The notes beneath the pieces were generated by a model. That model was not told the DNA's origin and ran no database searches. It saw nothing but the letters and a program-made list of their open reading frames with translations. A program made the translations under genes and the position numbers. Positions 1 through 6,050 of a DNA stretch of 7,384 bases are shown here, one piece after another. Each line of letters begins with the position of its first letter. Position 1 is the first letter of the stretch. The DNA is from Savagea sp. (GTDB taxonomy: Bacteria; Bacillota; Bacilli; Bacillales_A; Planococcaceae): positions 1-7,384 of the forward strand of contig JASKZX010000099.1 in assembly GCA_030147435.1 (NCBI GenBank), given 5' to 3'.

Positions 1-860
1 TGCTTCATTACGACTTGCGCAAACGCTTCTACTTGTTTTAATTCAAAAGCAGACTCATAACCGATCAACCACGTATCACGCGTTAATTCAAACTCTTCCT
101 CTTGATTAACGAGAGGTATCATATGAACATCTTCTTCACCACTAAGTGTAATTGATGGTAATATCGCATATCCAATACCATTTAAAGCGAGTTGTTTACA
201 CGTTTCAATTTGGTCGACCGTAATTTGTCTTCCAGGATGTTGAGAGAAATGTTTTTGCCACCAACGCTCAATTTCCATATAATACGTCGAATCACTTTTG
301 AATTGGATAAATGGACGTTGCGATGTTGCAACATCTTCTATATTTTCAATCAGTTTATCGACTAAATACAATTGATCGCGAAATAAGTATCTTTTTTCAC
401 TATTCCAATCGACATGGCCTCGTACAATACCGACGTGGGCTTCTCCTTCGTGTAACACTTTTACAATTTCTGAACTCCAGCCCGTCATTAATGAAATTTT
501 AGCATCTGGATATTTTTCTACATACTCTTTTAATACTTGCGGTAACCACGTTTGACCGACAATGGTGGCACAAGCAATTTTTAACGTTCCATGCACTTTG
601 TTTTCTAACGCAGCAATCGCTTCAAACGTTTCTTCTTGCGCTTGAATCGTCGCCTTTGCAAATTCGATCACAAGCTCTCCCGCACTTGTCGGTTCTAATC
701 CTTTTTGTGAGCGAATAAATAATTTCTTTCTCCACGTCTTCTCAATCGAACGGAGGCGTTGAGATAAAGCCGGTTGGGATAAAAATAAGCGCTCTGCTGC
801 TTTTCGCATATTCCCTTCTTCAGCGAGCGCGACAATGATTTCAAGTTCTGTTGCTGTCAT
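1..860 (-). CDS. ccpC: LysR-type regulator CcpC (catabolite control protein C), 3' end cut off
   Basis: The visible 286 residues run from an ATG at 860 to the window edge with no stop. B. subtilis CcpC is about 293 residues, so only the last few are missing. Residues 2-60 form a LysR winged helix-turn-helix, with NMRKAAERLFLSQPALSQRL as recognition region, followed by a linker helix and a periplasmic-binding-like effector domain. From memory of B. subtilis CcpC the match is close throughout, including TGWSSE (127-131), GIVRG with R147, PFIQFKSDSTYY and DQIETCKQ. S129, R147 and an Arg near 260 are, as I recall, citrate contacts, and all are present. CcpC represses citZ and citB and responds to citrate. 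The start overlaps the end of the upstream exporter gene by 20 bp, and GAAAGGAAAGG sits 9 nt upstream. The neighbouring darB supports the assignment. An unrelated LysR regulator is the alternative, but less likely. Confidence 0.82.
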   Translation of the reverse strand, partial: MTATELEIIVALAEEGNMRKAAERLFLSQPALSQRLRSIEKTWRKKLFIRSQKGLEPTSAGELVIEFAKATIQAQEETFEAIAALENKVHGTLKIACATIVGQTWLPQVLKEYVEKYPDAKISLMTGWSSEIVKVLHEGEAHVGIVRGHVDWNSEKRYLFRDQLYLVDKLIENIEDVATSQRPFIQFKSDSTYYMEIERWWQKHFSQHPGRQITVDQIETCKQLALNGIGYAILPSITLSGEEDVHMIPLVNQEEEFELTRDTWLIGYESAFELKQVEAFAQVVMK

Positions 861-2319
861 GAACGACAACCTTTCCTTTCGGTATTTTCAATATTAATAG
901 TGTTGCTAGTATCGCAAGCCCTAAAATACCTAAATAGACATAATGTAAAGCTTGCTCTAACATCGGTTGCATTTGATGCAATACTTCAAATGGAAGTTTG
1001 CTTAACGCATCTTCTGAAAATAAAACATTCATATCATCGACTGTCAACGTCGTACCGTCTACTGATTTTTGTAAAGAATGATTTAATAAAGCTCCAAAAA
1101 ATGCAGCTCCTAACGTATTTCCAAAGTTACGCATGAACATATTAGAAGCCGTCGCTTCTCCTCTTTGTTCATAAGGGACCGCTTGTTGAATAGATACGAT
1201 GAAAGCCGTACTCGTCAGTCCCATACCAACTCCGACAAAAAAGCTAGCTATCGCTGCTAAAAGTGGCGTGACATCGCTCGCTAACGATAACAAAATACTC
1301 GCACCGATGATCAATGAAAAACCACCTGCAAACGAAACGAGAAATGGACCAAATCGAAGAAGTAAATGTCCTGAAATCGTAGAAGCAATCGGCCAACCGA
1401 TCGACATCGCCGTTAACGCAAAACCTGCAATGATCGGTTTTTCTCCCATAACTCCTGTCACAAAAGGAGGTAAATATGAAGAGATTGCAATTAAAATCAT
1501 TCCGGTGACAAACGTTACAACATTTGCATAAAAAATTGTCGGGCGTTTCCATACGTCTAATGATAACATCGGCTCAGTAGATGACTTTTGCGCTCGTATA
1601 AATAAAATAAAACTCATACTTGCAACAACTAATAATAACCAACCTACTATACTAAAGTATGGAAAACTTTGTCCACCTTCTGTTAACCAAATGATCAATG
1701 CAATTAAAAAGACGGAAGAAAAAAATACTCCTCGATAATCGATAGAAACTTTTTTTCGCACACCGTCTTCTTGTAAATAAAGGTAGACCCCTACCATTGA
1801 AAGAAGACCGATAGGAATATTGATCCAGAAAATCATTTGCCATGACGCATATTCGACAATCATACCTCCGATAGCGGGACCTAAAACGGCTGAAATCCCC
1901 CATACACTCGACATATACCCTTGAACTTTCGCTCGTTCTTCTAGTGAGTATAAATCACCAACAATTGTCGTAGCCATCGGGGCAACTGCTCCGGCGCCTA
2001 ATCCTTGGATAAAACGAAAAACGATGAGTATTTCCATCGTCGTCGAAAAACCTGCACCGAATGATCCGATAAGAAAAATCGTGACACCGATTAAAAAAAT
2101 CGGCTTACGTCCATATAAATCGGCCAATTTTCCGTAAACGAGTACACTTACGGTACTCATTAATAAATACGAGGAAAAAATCCAACTATAACGAGAAAAA
2201 TTGCCGAGATCTGCAGCGATACTCGGCATTGCTGTTGTAACGATCGTTGCTTCAACAGCACTTATAAACATCGCTAATAATACGGAGATAAATACGAGTG
2301 TTCTTTTTTTATTTGTCAT
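841..2319 (-). CDS. DHA2-family MFS multidrug exporter (14 TM)
   Basis: This 492-residue, very hydrophobic protein has the length and motifs of 14-helix drug:H+ antiporters of the EmrB/LmrB/Bmr3 class. TM1 carries AVEATIVTTAMPSIAADLG, the DHA2 version of motif D1, with Glu23 where many relatives have Asp. Motif A is GKLADLYGRKP at 63-73, RFIQGLGAGAVAP (102-114) is motif B, and motif C is GISAVLGPAIGG at 141-152, the antiporter signature. It should export a small hydrophobic or cationic compound using the proton gradient at the cytoplasmic membrane; the substrate cannot be read from sequence. AAAGGAG (2332-2326) lies 6 nt before the ATG and touches the darB stop, leaving an 11-bp gap, and the 3' end overlaps ccpC by 20 bp. 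It is therefore the middle gene of a three-gene operon. In B. subtilis darB and ccpC are adjacent, so this gene is an addition here or a loss there. Confidence 0.9.
   Translation of the reverse strand: MTNKKRTLVFISVLLAMFISAVEATIVTTAMPSIAADLGNFSRYSWIFSSYLLMSTVSVLVYGKLADLYGRKPIFLIGVTIFLIGSFGAGFSTTMEILIVFRFIQGLGAGAVAPMATTIVGDLYSLEERAKVQGYMSSVWGISAVLGPAIGGMIVEYASWQMIFWINIPIGLLSMVGVYLYLQEDGVRKKVSIDYRGVFFSSVFLIALIIWLTEGGQSFPYFSIVGWLLLVVASMSFILFIRAQKSSTEPMLSLDVWKRPTIFYANVVTFVTGMILIAISSYLPPFVTGVMGEKPIIAGFALTAMSIGWPIASTISGHLLLRFGPFLVSFAGGFSLIIGASILLSLASDVTPLLAAIASFFVGVGMGLTSTAFIVSIQQAVPYEQRGEATASNMFMRNFGNTLGAAFFGALLNHSLQKSVDGTTLTVDDMNVLFSEDALSKLPFEVLHQMQPMLEQALHYVYLGILGLAILATLLILKIPKGKVVVHDSNRT
870..880 (-). 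promoter_or_regulatory. Ribosome binding site of ccpC, inside the exporter gene
   Basis: GAAAGGAAAGG ends 9 nt before the ccpC ATG at 860. It lies wholly within the coding sequence of the upstream exporter, whose stop codon is at 841-843, so ccpC translation is probably coupled to that of the exporter. Confidence 0.7.
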
Positions 2320-2330
2320 ATCTAGCTCCT

Positions 2331-2768
2331 TTACGACGTATAAATATACTTTTTAAATTGCTTTAACATGACACGTCGTGTTAATATTCCAGCAAATTTA
2401 TCATCTTCATCAACTACACATAAAAATGTATGATCAACGAGTAAATCTAATCCTTTTTGAAACGAATCTTCCGTCCGAACGACTGGTAAATCAACATCCA
2501 TCACATCATCTACTCGCAAATCACTCAATGCATCGTATTCGATTCTTTCTAACCCTAATACACGTTCTAGCATCATTCCAAGACTAATTAATCCTCTTAG
2601 ATGATTGTCACTATCAAGCACAGGTATTGCAGAATAACCTGATTTTGTTAAGATGAGTACTGCATGTTCAGCAAAGTTTCCGACTTGAACGTGCGCTACT
2701 TTTTCTGCAGGTATAAGATATTGTTCAATCGGTGTAAATAAAAAATCTCTATCTATTGCAGAAACCAT
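2331..2768 (-). CDS. darB: Cyclic-di-AMP receptor DarB (YkuL/CbpB), stand-alone CBS-pair protein
   Basis: The protein is two tandem CBS motifs with little else: roughly residues 15-75 (KVAHVQVGN, then YSAIPVLDSDNHLRGLI) and 85-140 (VDDVMDVDLPVV, then FAGILTRRVMLKQFKK). It matches my memory of B. subtilis YkuL/DarB along its length. I start it at the second of two adjacent ATGs (2768), giving 145 residues. AAGGAGG lies 7 nt upstream of this one but only 4 nt from the first (2771), and this start puts Lys23, Ala25, Arg131 and Arg132 at the numbers recalled for c-di-AMP contacts in DarB. In B. subtilis, apo-DarB binds the (p)ppGpp synthetase Rel and pyruvate carboxylase, and c-di-AMP blocks this, so it links potassium and osmotic state to the stringent response and anaplerosis. 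It is soluble, cytoplasmic and first gene of the operon. Confidence 0.88.
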   Translation of the reverse strand: MVSAIDRDFLFTPIEQYLIPAEKVAHVQVGNFAEHAVLILTKSGYSAIPVLDSDNHLRGLISLGMMLERVLGLERIEYDALSDLRVDDVMDVDLPVVRTEDSFQKGLDLLVDHTFLCVVDEDDKFAGILTRRVMLKQFKKYIYTS

Positions 2769-2775
2769 CATGAAA

Positions 2776-2782
2776 CCTCCTT
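2776..2782 (-). promoter_or_regulatory. Ribosome binding site of darB, decides between two ATGs
   Basis: AAGGAGG is a near-perfect Shine-Dalgarno sequence. Spacing is 4 nt to the ATG at 2771 and 7 nt to the ATG at 2768. The second is within the usual range for Bacillus and agrees with the length of B. subtilis DarB. Confidence 0.75.
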
Positions 2783-2802
2783 CTCAATCGCTCTTTATAT
2801 TC

Positions 2803-2811
2803 ATCATATCA
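2803..2811 (-). promoter_or_regulatory. Probable extended -10 promoter of the darB-exporter-ccpC operon
   Basis: Read on the minus strand this is TGA followed by TATGAT, an extended -10 element. No good -35 box lies 16-18 nt upstream: the nearest, TTGTCA at 2841-2836, is 27 nt away. Transcription would start near 2796, giving a leader of about 28 nt before the ATG at 2768. Inferred by eye only. Confidence 0.4.
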
Positions 2812-2813
2812 TA

Positions 2814-2827
2814 AGAAAGCGCTTTAG
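2814..2827 (-). promoter_or_regulatory. cre-like operator (CcpA site)
   Basis: On the minus strand CTAAAGCGCTTTCT matches the cre consensus TGWAARCGYTWNCW at 12 of 14 positions; the mismatches are the first two bases. Its core, AAAGCGCTTT, is a perfect palindrome. It sits immediately upstream of the extended -10, so bound CcpA would block the operon promoter. In B. subtilis, ccpC transcription starting upstream of ykuL is, as I recall, affected by CcpA, which fits. No CcpC-type ATAA-N7-TTAT dyad was found near this promoter. Confidence 0.5.
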
Positions 2828-2834
2828 TTGCATT

Positions 2835-2865
2835 TTGACAATTCACTGTAAGAAATTGGTATTAA
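2835..2865 (+). promoter_or_regulatory. Tentative promoter of the ABC importer operon
   Basis: A perfect TTGACA at 2835-2840 is followed, after a long 19-bp spacer, by TATTAA at 2860-2865, preceded by TGG (an extended -10 feature). This would give a leader of about 130 nt before the lipoprotein gene. The TTGACA overlaps an opposite-strand TTGTCA, so the divergent operons may share control. The spacing is poor and the call is weak. Confidence 0.3.
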
Positions 2866-2941
2866 CAAGGCGTTTATTCATATTTTGTAAAACAGATTTG
2901 CAAAGCTTTCTTTCTTCATGTACGATTACAAAGGTAATACC
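2858..2941 (+). repeat. Inverted repeat GGTATTA / TAATACC in the importer leader
   Basis: GGTATTA at 2858-2864 is perfectly complementary to TAATACC at 2935-2941, about 70 nt apart. The second copy also reads GGTAATACC, itself an interrupted palindrome. The first copy overlaps the tentative -10 box. It may be a pair of operator half-sites or a long-range RNA stem; neither is proven. Confidence 0.3.
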
Positions 2942-2943
2942 CC

Positions 2944-2968
2944 CTCGAGATTTCGAATACGTCTTGAG
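2944..2968 (+). other. Weak hairpin in the leader upstream of the lipoprotein gene
   Basis: CTCGAGA (2944-2950) can pair with TCTTGAG (2962-2968) through seven base pairs including one G-U, around an 11-nt loop. No U-tract follows, so it is not a terminator. It may shape the 5' leader. Confidence 0.25.
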
Positions 2969-3004
2969 ACAGTATCAAACAATCGAAAGGATGTTATTTA
3001 ACAT

Positions 3005-4018
3005 ATGGGTAAAAAACGAAGCTTATTGTTTCTTATAACATTAAGTGTTTTTGTCGTTATCCTCTCAGCTTGTAGCGGAGATACGACAGATGGCGAACCG
3101 AAAGAATTGGAAACGATTTCTTTTGCTGATGCCGGTTGGGACAGTATTCGAGTCCATAACAGCATCGCGCAAAAAATTATCGAAGAAGGGTTCGGCTATG
3201 ACACAGAAGTTACAACAGGTACATCTACAGCAACACTTCAAGCCTTGCAACAAGGAGATTTAAATGTATACATGGAAGTTTGGACAGATAACTTAAAAGA
3301 CATCTATGAAAAAGCAATCGATCGCGGAGATATCGTTCGCGCATCAACAAACTTCGATGATAATACGCAAGGGCTTTACGTTCCAACTTACGTCATTGAA
3401 GGTGACGAAGAACGTGGAATCGAACCACTTGCACCTGATTTAAAAACGGTCGCAGACTTGGCGAAATATCCAGAACTTTTCAAAGACCCAGAAGATAAAG
3501 ATAAAGGACGTATTATCGGGGCACCTTCAAGCTGGATCGTGAGCGAATATTTAGATGAAAAAGTGCAATCTTATGGGCTAGATGAACAATATAACTATCT
3601 AGCACCTGGTTCAGATGCAGCAATTGTTGCTTCACTTGAAGGAGCATACAAGCACGGTGAAGGTTGGGTCGGCTATTACTGGTCACCGACATGGGTTACT
3701 GCAAGCTATGATTTAACTTTGCTTGAAGAACCTCCTTATGAAAAAGAAAAATGGGAAGAAGACTATAGCACTGCCTTCCCTCCAAATGACGTTGTCGTTG
3801 CCGTTCATAAAGATTTTCCAGAACAAGCACCTGAAGTGTTTGAGTTTTTACAAAACTATGAGACGAGCAATGATTTAACAGAAGTAGCTCTCGATTACAT
3901 GGAAGAACATGACGCAGATCCAGACGAAGCTGCCATTTGGTGGATGAAAGAATATGAAGACGTTTGGACTTCATGGGTTTCAGAAGATATTGCTGAAAAA
4001 GTAAAAGCAGCTTTATAA
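3005..4018 (+). CDS. Quaternary-amine (glycine betaine-type) ABC transporter substrate-binding lipoprotein
   Basis: The protein has 337 residues: a Lys/Arg-rich n-region, a hydrophobic stretch and a lipobox LSAC with Cys23, so it is a lipoprotein held on the outer face of the membrane. The mature part is acidic and reads as an OpuAC/ProX-type binding protein (AGWDSIRVHNSIAQKIIE, then GDLNVYMEVWTDN). Trp45, Trp93, Trp177, Trp226 and Trp230 are candidates for the aromatic cage that holds a trimethylammonium group in this class. Permease and ATPase genes follow, and the ATPase has the ProV/OpuAA N-terminal insert, which supports betaine-type uptake. The exact ligand (glycine betaine, proline betaine, choline or carnitine) is not certain. 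GAAAGGA lies 13 nt upstream of the ATG, a long spacing; the TGTTATTTAACA palindrome between them could shorten it. Gene order is the reverse of OpuA and ProU. Confidence 0.85.
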   Translation: MGKKRSLLFLITLSVFVVILSACSGDTTDGEPKELETISFADAGWDSIRVHNSIAQKIIEEGFGYDTEVTTGTSTATLQALQQGDLNVYMEVWTDNLKDIYEKAIDRGDIVRASTNFDDNTQGLYVPTYVIEGDEERGIEPLAPDLKTVADLAKYPELFKDPEDKDKGRIIGAPSSWIVSEYLDEKVQSYGLDEQYNYLAPGSDAAIVASLEGAYKHGEGWVGYYWSPTWVTASYDLTLLEEPPYEKEKWEEDYSTAFPPNDVVVAVHKDFPEQAPEVFEFLQNYETSNDLTEVALDYMEEHDADPDEAAIWWMKEYEDVWTSWVSEDIAEKVKAAL

Positions 4019-4022
4019 TGCA

Positions 4023-4037
4023 TCAGTCTATGACTGA
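4023..4037 (+). other. Small hairpin just after the lipoprotein stop
   Basis: TCAGTC (4023-4028) and GACTGA (4032-4037) form a 6-bp stem with a TAT loop, followed by an A-run. It lies 5 nt after the lipoprotein gene and just ahead of the larger terminator. It may protect the upstream mRNA end. Confidence 0.4.
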
Positions 4038-4046
4038 AAAAACATC

Positions 4047-4088
4047 AAAGCTGCTTAAGAGTCTTCTCTCTTAGGCAGCTTTTCTTTT
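4047..4088 (+). terminator. Intrinsic terminator or attenuator between lipoprotein and permease genes
   Basis: A 15-bp stem (4047-4061 with 4068-4082, one U-G pair) around the 6-nt loop TCTTCT is followed by TTTT, C, TTTT ending at 4088. This is a strong rho-independent terminator inside what is otherwise one operon. Partial read-through would give more binding protein than permease and ATPase, as is common for binding-protein ABC importers. Confidence 0.8.
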
Positions 4089-4095
4089 ATGAAAG

Positions 4096-4127
4096 AAAGG
4101 TGGAGAAACTAGCTACAGATGTAGCTA
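4096..4127 (+). promoter_or_regulatory. Permease ribosome binding site followed by a hairpin before the ATG
   Basis: AAAGGTGGAG (4096-4105) is a good Shine-Dalgarno sequence but lies 27 nt from the preferred ATG at 4133. Between them is a perfect 7-bp inverted repeat, TAGCTAC (4110-4116) and GTAGCTA (4121-4127), with loop AGAT, followed by five T. If the stem folds, the effective spacing falls to about 9 nt, a normal distance. Confidence 0.5.
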
Positions 4128-4132
4128 TTTTT

Positions 4133-4990
4133 ATGAAAGAATTTCCTAATATTTCATTTCCAATCGGTGATAGCGTTGAAGCTTTCATCGACTATTTAGC
4201 AGTTAATTACAAAGCTTTTTTTGATTGGATTTATGTCGTCGCATCGTCGACAATCAAAATGGTAGAATCTACTCTACTCGCCACACCTTGGTGGGTTTTA
4301 ATCCTTCTCGTTTTCCTGTTAGGCGTATTTTTCACTTCATGGAAAAGCGGTATCGTCTACGGGATATTCTTATTTCTCATTGGAACTTTTGGACTTTGGG
4401 AAGAAACGATGACTACTCTAGCAGTCATTATTATCTCGGTCCTTCTATCGCTCATTATTGGTATACCACTCGGAATTTTAATGGCATTTAGTAAAGGGTT
4501 TTCAACCTTCATGCGTCCTATTTTAGATGCGATGCAAACGATGCCGACTTTCGTTTATTTAATTCCAGTTATTTTCTTCTTCCCTCTCGGGAACGTGCCA
4601 GCAATTATTGCGACAATCGTTTACGCATTACCTCCTGTTATGCGTTTAACAGAGTTAGGTATTCGTACTGTCGATGAAGAAGTGATTGAATCGGCACAAT
4701 CTTTCGGTTCTAGCCGTATGCAAATGTTATTTAAAGTTCAACTACCACAAGCACTACCGACAATTCTTGCAGGAATTAACCAAACGACAATGATGGCTCT
4801 TTCAATGGCTGTTGTCGGTTCGATGGTAGGGGCAGACGGTCTCGGAGAACGTGTTTTCTATGCTATTAACCGAATCGATCTTTCCCTCGGATTTGAAGCA
4901 GGAATTAGTATCGTATTCTTAGCGATTATTATCGATCGTATTACTGCAGGTATTGCTAAGAAAACACAACGTGGAGGAGAGTTATCATGA
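4133..4990 (+). CDS. Glycine betaine-type ABC transporter permease (OpuAB/ProW family)
   Basis: From the ATG at 4133 this is a 285-residue membrane protein. It resembles OpuAB: N-terminal FPNISFPIGDSVEAFIDYL, several TM segments, MRPILDAMQTMPTFVYL, and the cytoplasmic EAA loop SAQSFGSSRMQMLFKVQLP (around residues 187-205) that docks onto the ATPase, then AGINQTTMMALSMAVVGSMVG. It forms the channel of the importer, probably as a homodimer. A GTG at 4100 opens the same frame 11 residues earlier, but its Shine-Dalgarno would overlap the codon and the extra residues come from a hairpin; the family N-terminus fits the later ATG, so I prefer 4133. The 3' end overlaps the ATPase start by 4 bp (ATGA), and the ATPase ribosome binding site GGAGGAG lies within this gene. 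A strong terminator precedes the gene. Confidence 0.85.
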   Translation: MKEFPNISFPIGDSVEAFIDYLAVNYKAFFDWIYVVASSTIKMVESTLLATPWWVLILLVFLLGVFFTSWKSGIVYGIFLFLIGTFGLWEETMTTLAVIIISVLLSLIIGIPLGILMAFSKGFSTFMRPILDAMQTMPTFVYLIPVIFFFPLGNVPAIIATIVYALPPVMRLTELGIRTVDEEVIESAQSFGSSRMQMLFKVQLPQALPTILAGINQTTMMALSMAVVGSMVGADGLGERVFYAINRIDLSLGFEAGISIVFLAIIIDRITAGIAKKTQRGGELS

Positions 4991-6000
4991 CGACAAAATT
5001 ACGTGTAGAAAACATGAGTAAGATTTTCGGACCTAAACCGAAAGAAGTCATTCCACTCGTTGAAAAAGGATTATCAAAAGAAGAAATATTAGATCAAACC
5101 GGACATACTGTCGGTGTGTATGACGTTTCTTTTGATATTAAAGATGGAGAATTCTTCGTCATTATGGGGCTTTCTGGTAGTGGTAAATCAACATTAATTC
5201 GTTGTTTCAATTTATTAAATGTACCAACAAACGGGAAGCTTTTTATCGATGATGAAAACATTATCGAGTACGATAAAAATCAGTTACAAGAATTACGTCA
5301 AAAGAAAATTGCAATGGTCTTCCAACACTTCGGTCTGTTCAGTCATCGAACGGTACTTGAAAACGTCGAGTACGGATTAGAGGTTCGGAAGATTTCGAAG
5401 AAAAAACGCCGCGAAATCGCTTTAGAACAGATTGAAAATGTTGGCCTTGCAGGTTATGAAGATCAATTCCCTGATCAACTGTCAGGAGGAATGCAACAAC
5501 GTGTCGGTATCGCACGTGCATTAACGAACAATCCAGACATTTTACTCATGGATGAGCCGTTCAGTGCGCTCGACCCTCTCATTCGATATGAGATGCAGCA
5601 AGACCTTTTACGTTTGCAGCGCCAACTGAAAAAAACAATTATCTTCATTACTCACGATATCGATGAAGCGGTAAAACTAGGCGATCGCGTCGCTGTCATG
5701 AAAAATGGTGAAATCGTTCAAATTTCGACACCACAAGAATTATTATTACGTCCAGCGGATGAATACATTTCATCATTCACAAAAGATGTCGATCGTTCAA
5801 AAGTGTTAAAAGCTCGACATTTAAGTGGAGATATCCGTGCAGAGGAAGATGTATCGATGTATCCGACAATCGATGAAAATGCATCTGCTCAAGAAGTAAT
5901 GCAACGACTCATCGGTGAGGAATTACTCATTACAACGAGAGATGGTCAAAAGGTCGGAAAAATTACACATGATGACGTTTTACAAATGTTAAGTCAATAA
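4987..6000 (+). CDS. Glycine betaine-type ABC transporter ATPase (OpuAA/ProV family), reduced CBS tail
   Basis: This 337-residue ATPase powers the importer. Walker A is GLSGSGKST at 61-69, the Q-loop is Gln113, the signature LSGGMQQR is at 165-172, Walker B is ILLMDEP at 185-191 with catalytic Glu190, and the switch His is 223. The insert at about 15-45 (GLSKEEILDQTGHTVGV) is typical of ProV/OpuAA and separates it from amino-acid or methionine importers. After VDRSKVLKA (268-276) only about 60 residues follow, with one CBS-like segment (TIDENASAQEVMQRLIGEELLITT) ending in VGKITHDDVLQMLSQ. B. subtilis OpuAA has about 418 residues and two CBS domains, which in OpuA relatives sense ionic strength and c-di-AMP. 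The tail here is thus shortened, and such gating may be lost or altered. GGAGGAG lies 7 nt before the ATG, which overlaps the permease stop. Confidence 0.9.
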   Translation: MTTKLRVENMSKIFGPKPKEVIPLVEKGLSKEEILDQTGHTVGVYDVSFDIKDGEFFVIMGLSGSGKSTLIRCFNLLNVPTNGKLFIDDENIIEYDKNQLQELRQKKIAMVFQHFGLFSHRTVLENVEYGLEVRKISKKKRREIALEQIENVGLAGYEDQFPDQLSGGMQQRVGIARALTNNPDILLMDEPFSALDPLIRYEMQQDLLRLQRQLKKTIIFITHDIDEAVKLGDRVAVMKNGEIVQISTPQELLLRPADEYISSFTKDVDRSKVLKARHLSGDIRAEEDVSMYPTIDENASAQEVMQRLIGEELLITTRDGQKVGKITHDDVLQMLSQ

Positions 6001-6004
6001 AATG

Positions 6005-6050
6005 AAAAAGTCACGAGAACTTTACGTTTTGTAAAGCCTCGTGACTTTTT
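6005..6050. terminator. Bidirectional intrinsic terminator between convergent operons
   Basis: AAAAAGTCACGAG (6005-6017) pairs perfectly with CTCGTGACTTTTT (6038-6050) over 13 bp, and the loop holds a second stem, CTTTAC (6020-6025) with GTAAAG (6031-6036). A-run and T-run flanks let it work on both strands. It ends the importer operon and the ccdA-thioredoxin operon, whose stop codon (6049-6051) overlaps its arm. Confidence 0.88.

Noticed and set aside
1199..1531. Open frame of 110 codons on the plus strand, antisense to the exporter
   Set aside because: It mirrors the codon pattern of the hydrophobic exporter gene, has no good ribosome binding site and no recognisable domain.
2337..2352. 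ATAA-N7-TTTT, resembling a CcpC half-site
   Set aside because: Only one half of the ATAA-N7-TTAT dyad is present and it lies inside the darB coding sequence without a nearby promoter.
2836..2841. TTGTCA as the -35 box of the darB promoter
   Set aside because: It is 22 nt from the nearest TATGAT and 27 nt from the extended -10, too far for a sigma-A promoter.
2835..3038. Open frame of 67 codons on the plus strand across the divergent intergenic region
   Set aside because: It has no ribosome binding site, covers promoter-like and hairpin sequences, runs into the lipoprotein gene in another frame, and its product looks like no known family.
4089..4112. Seven-codon leader peptide ATG...TAG before the permease
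   Set aside because: No Shine-Dalgarno sequence precedes it, since the terminator U-tract lies directly upstream, and the peptide has no codon bias that suggests attenuation.
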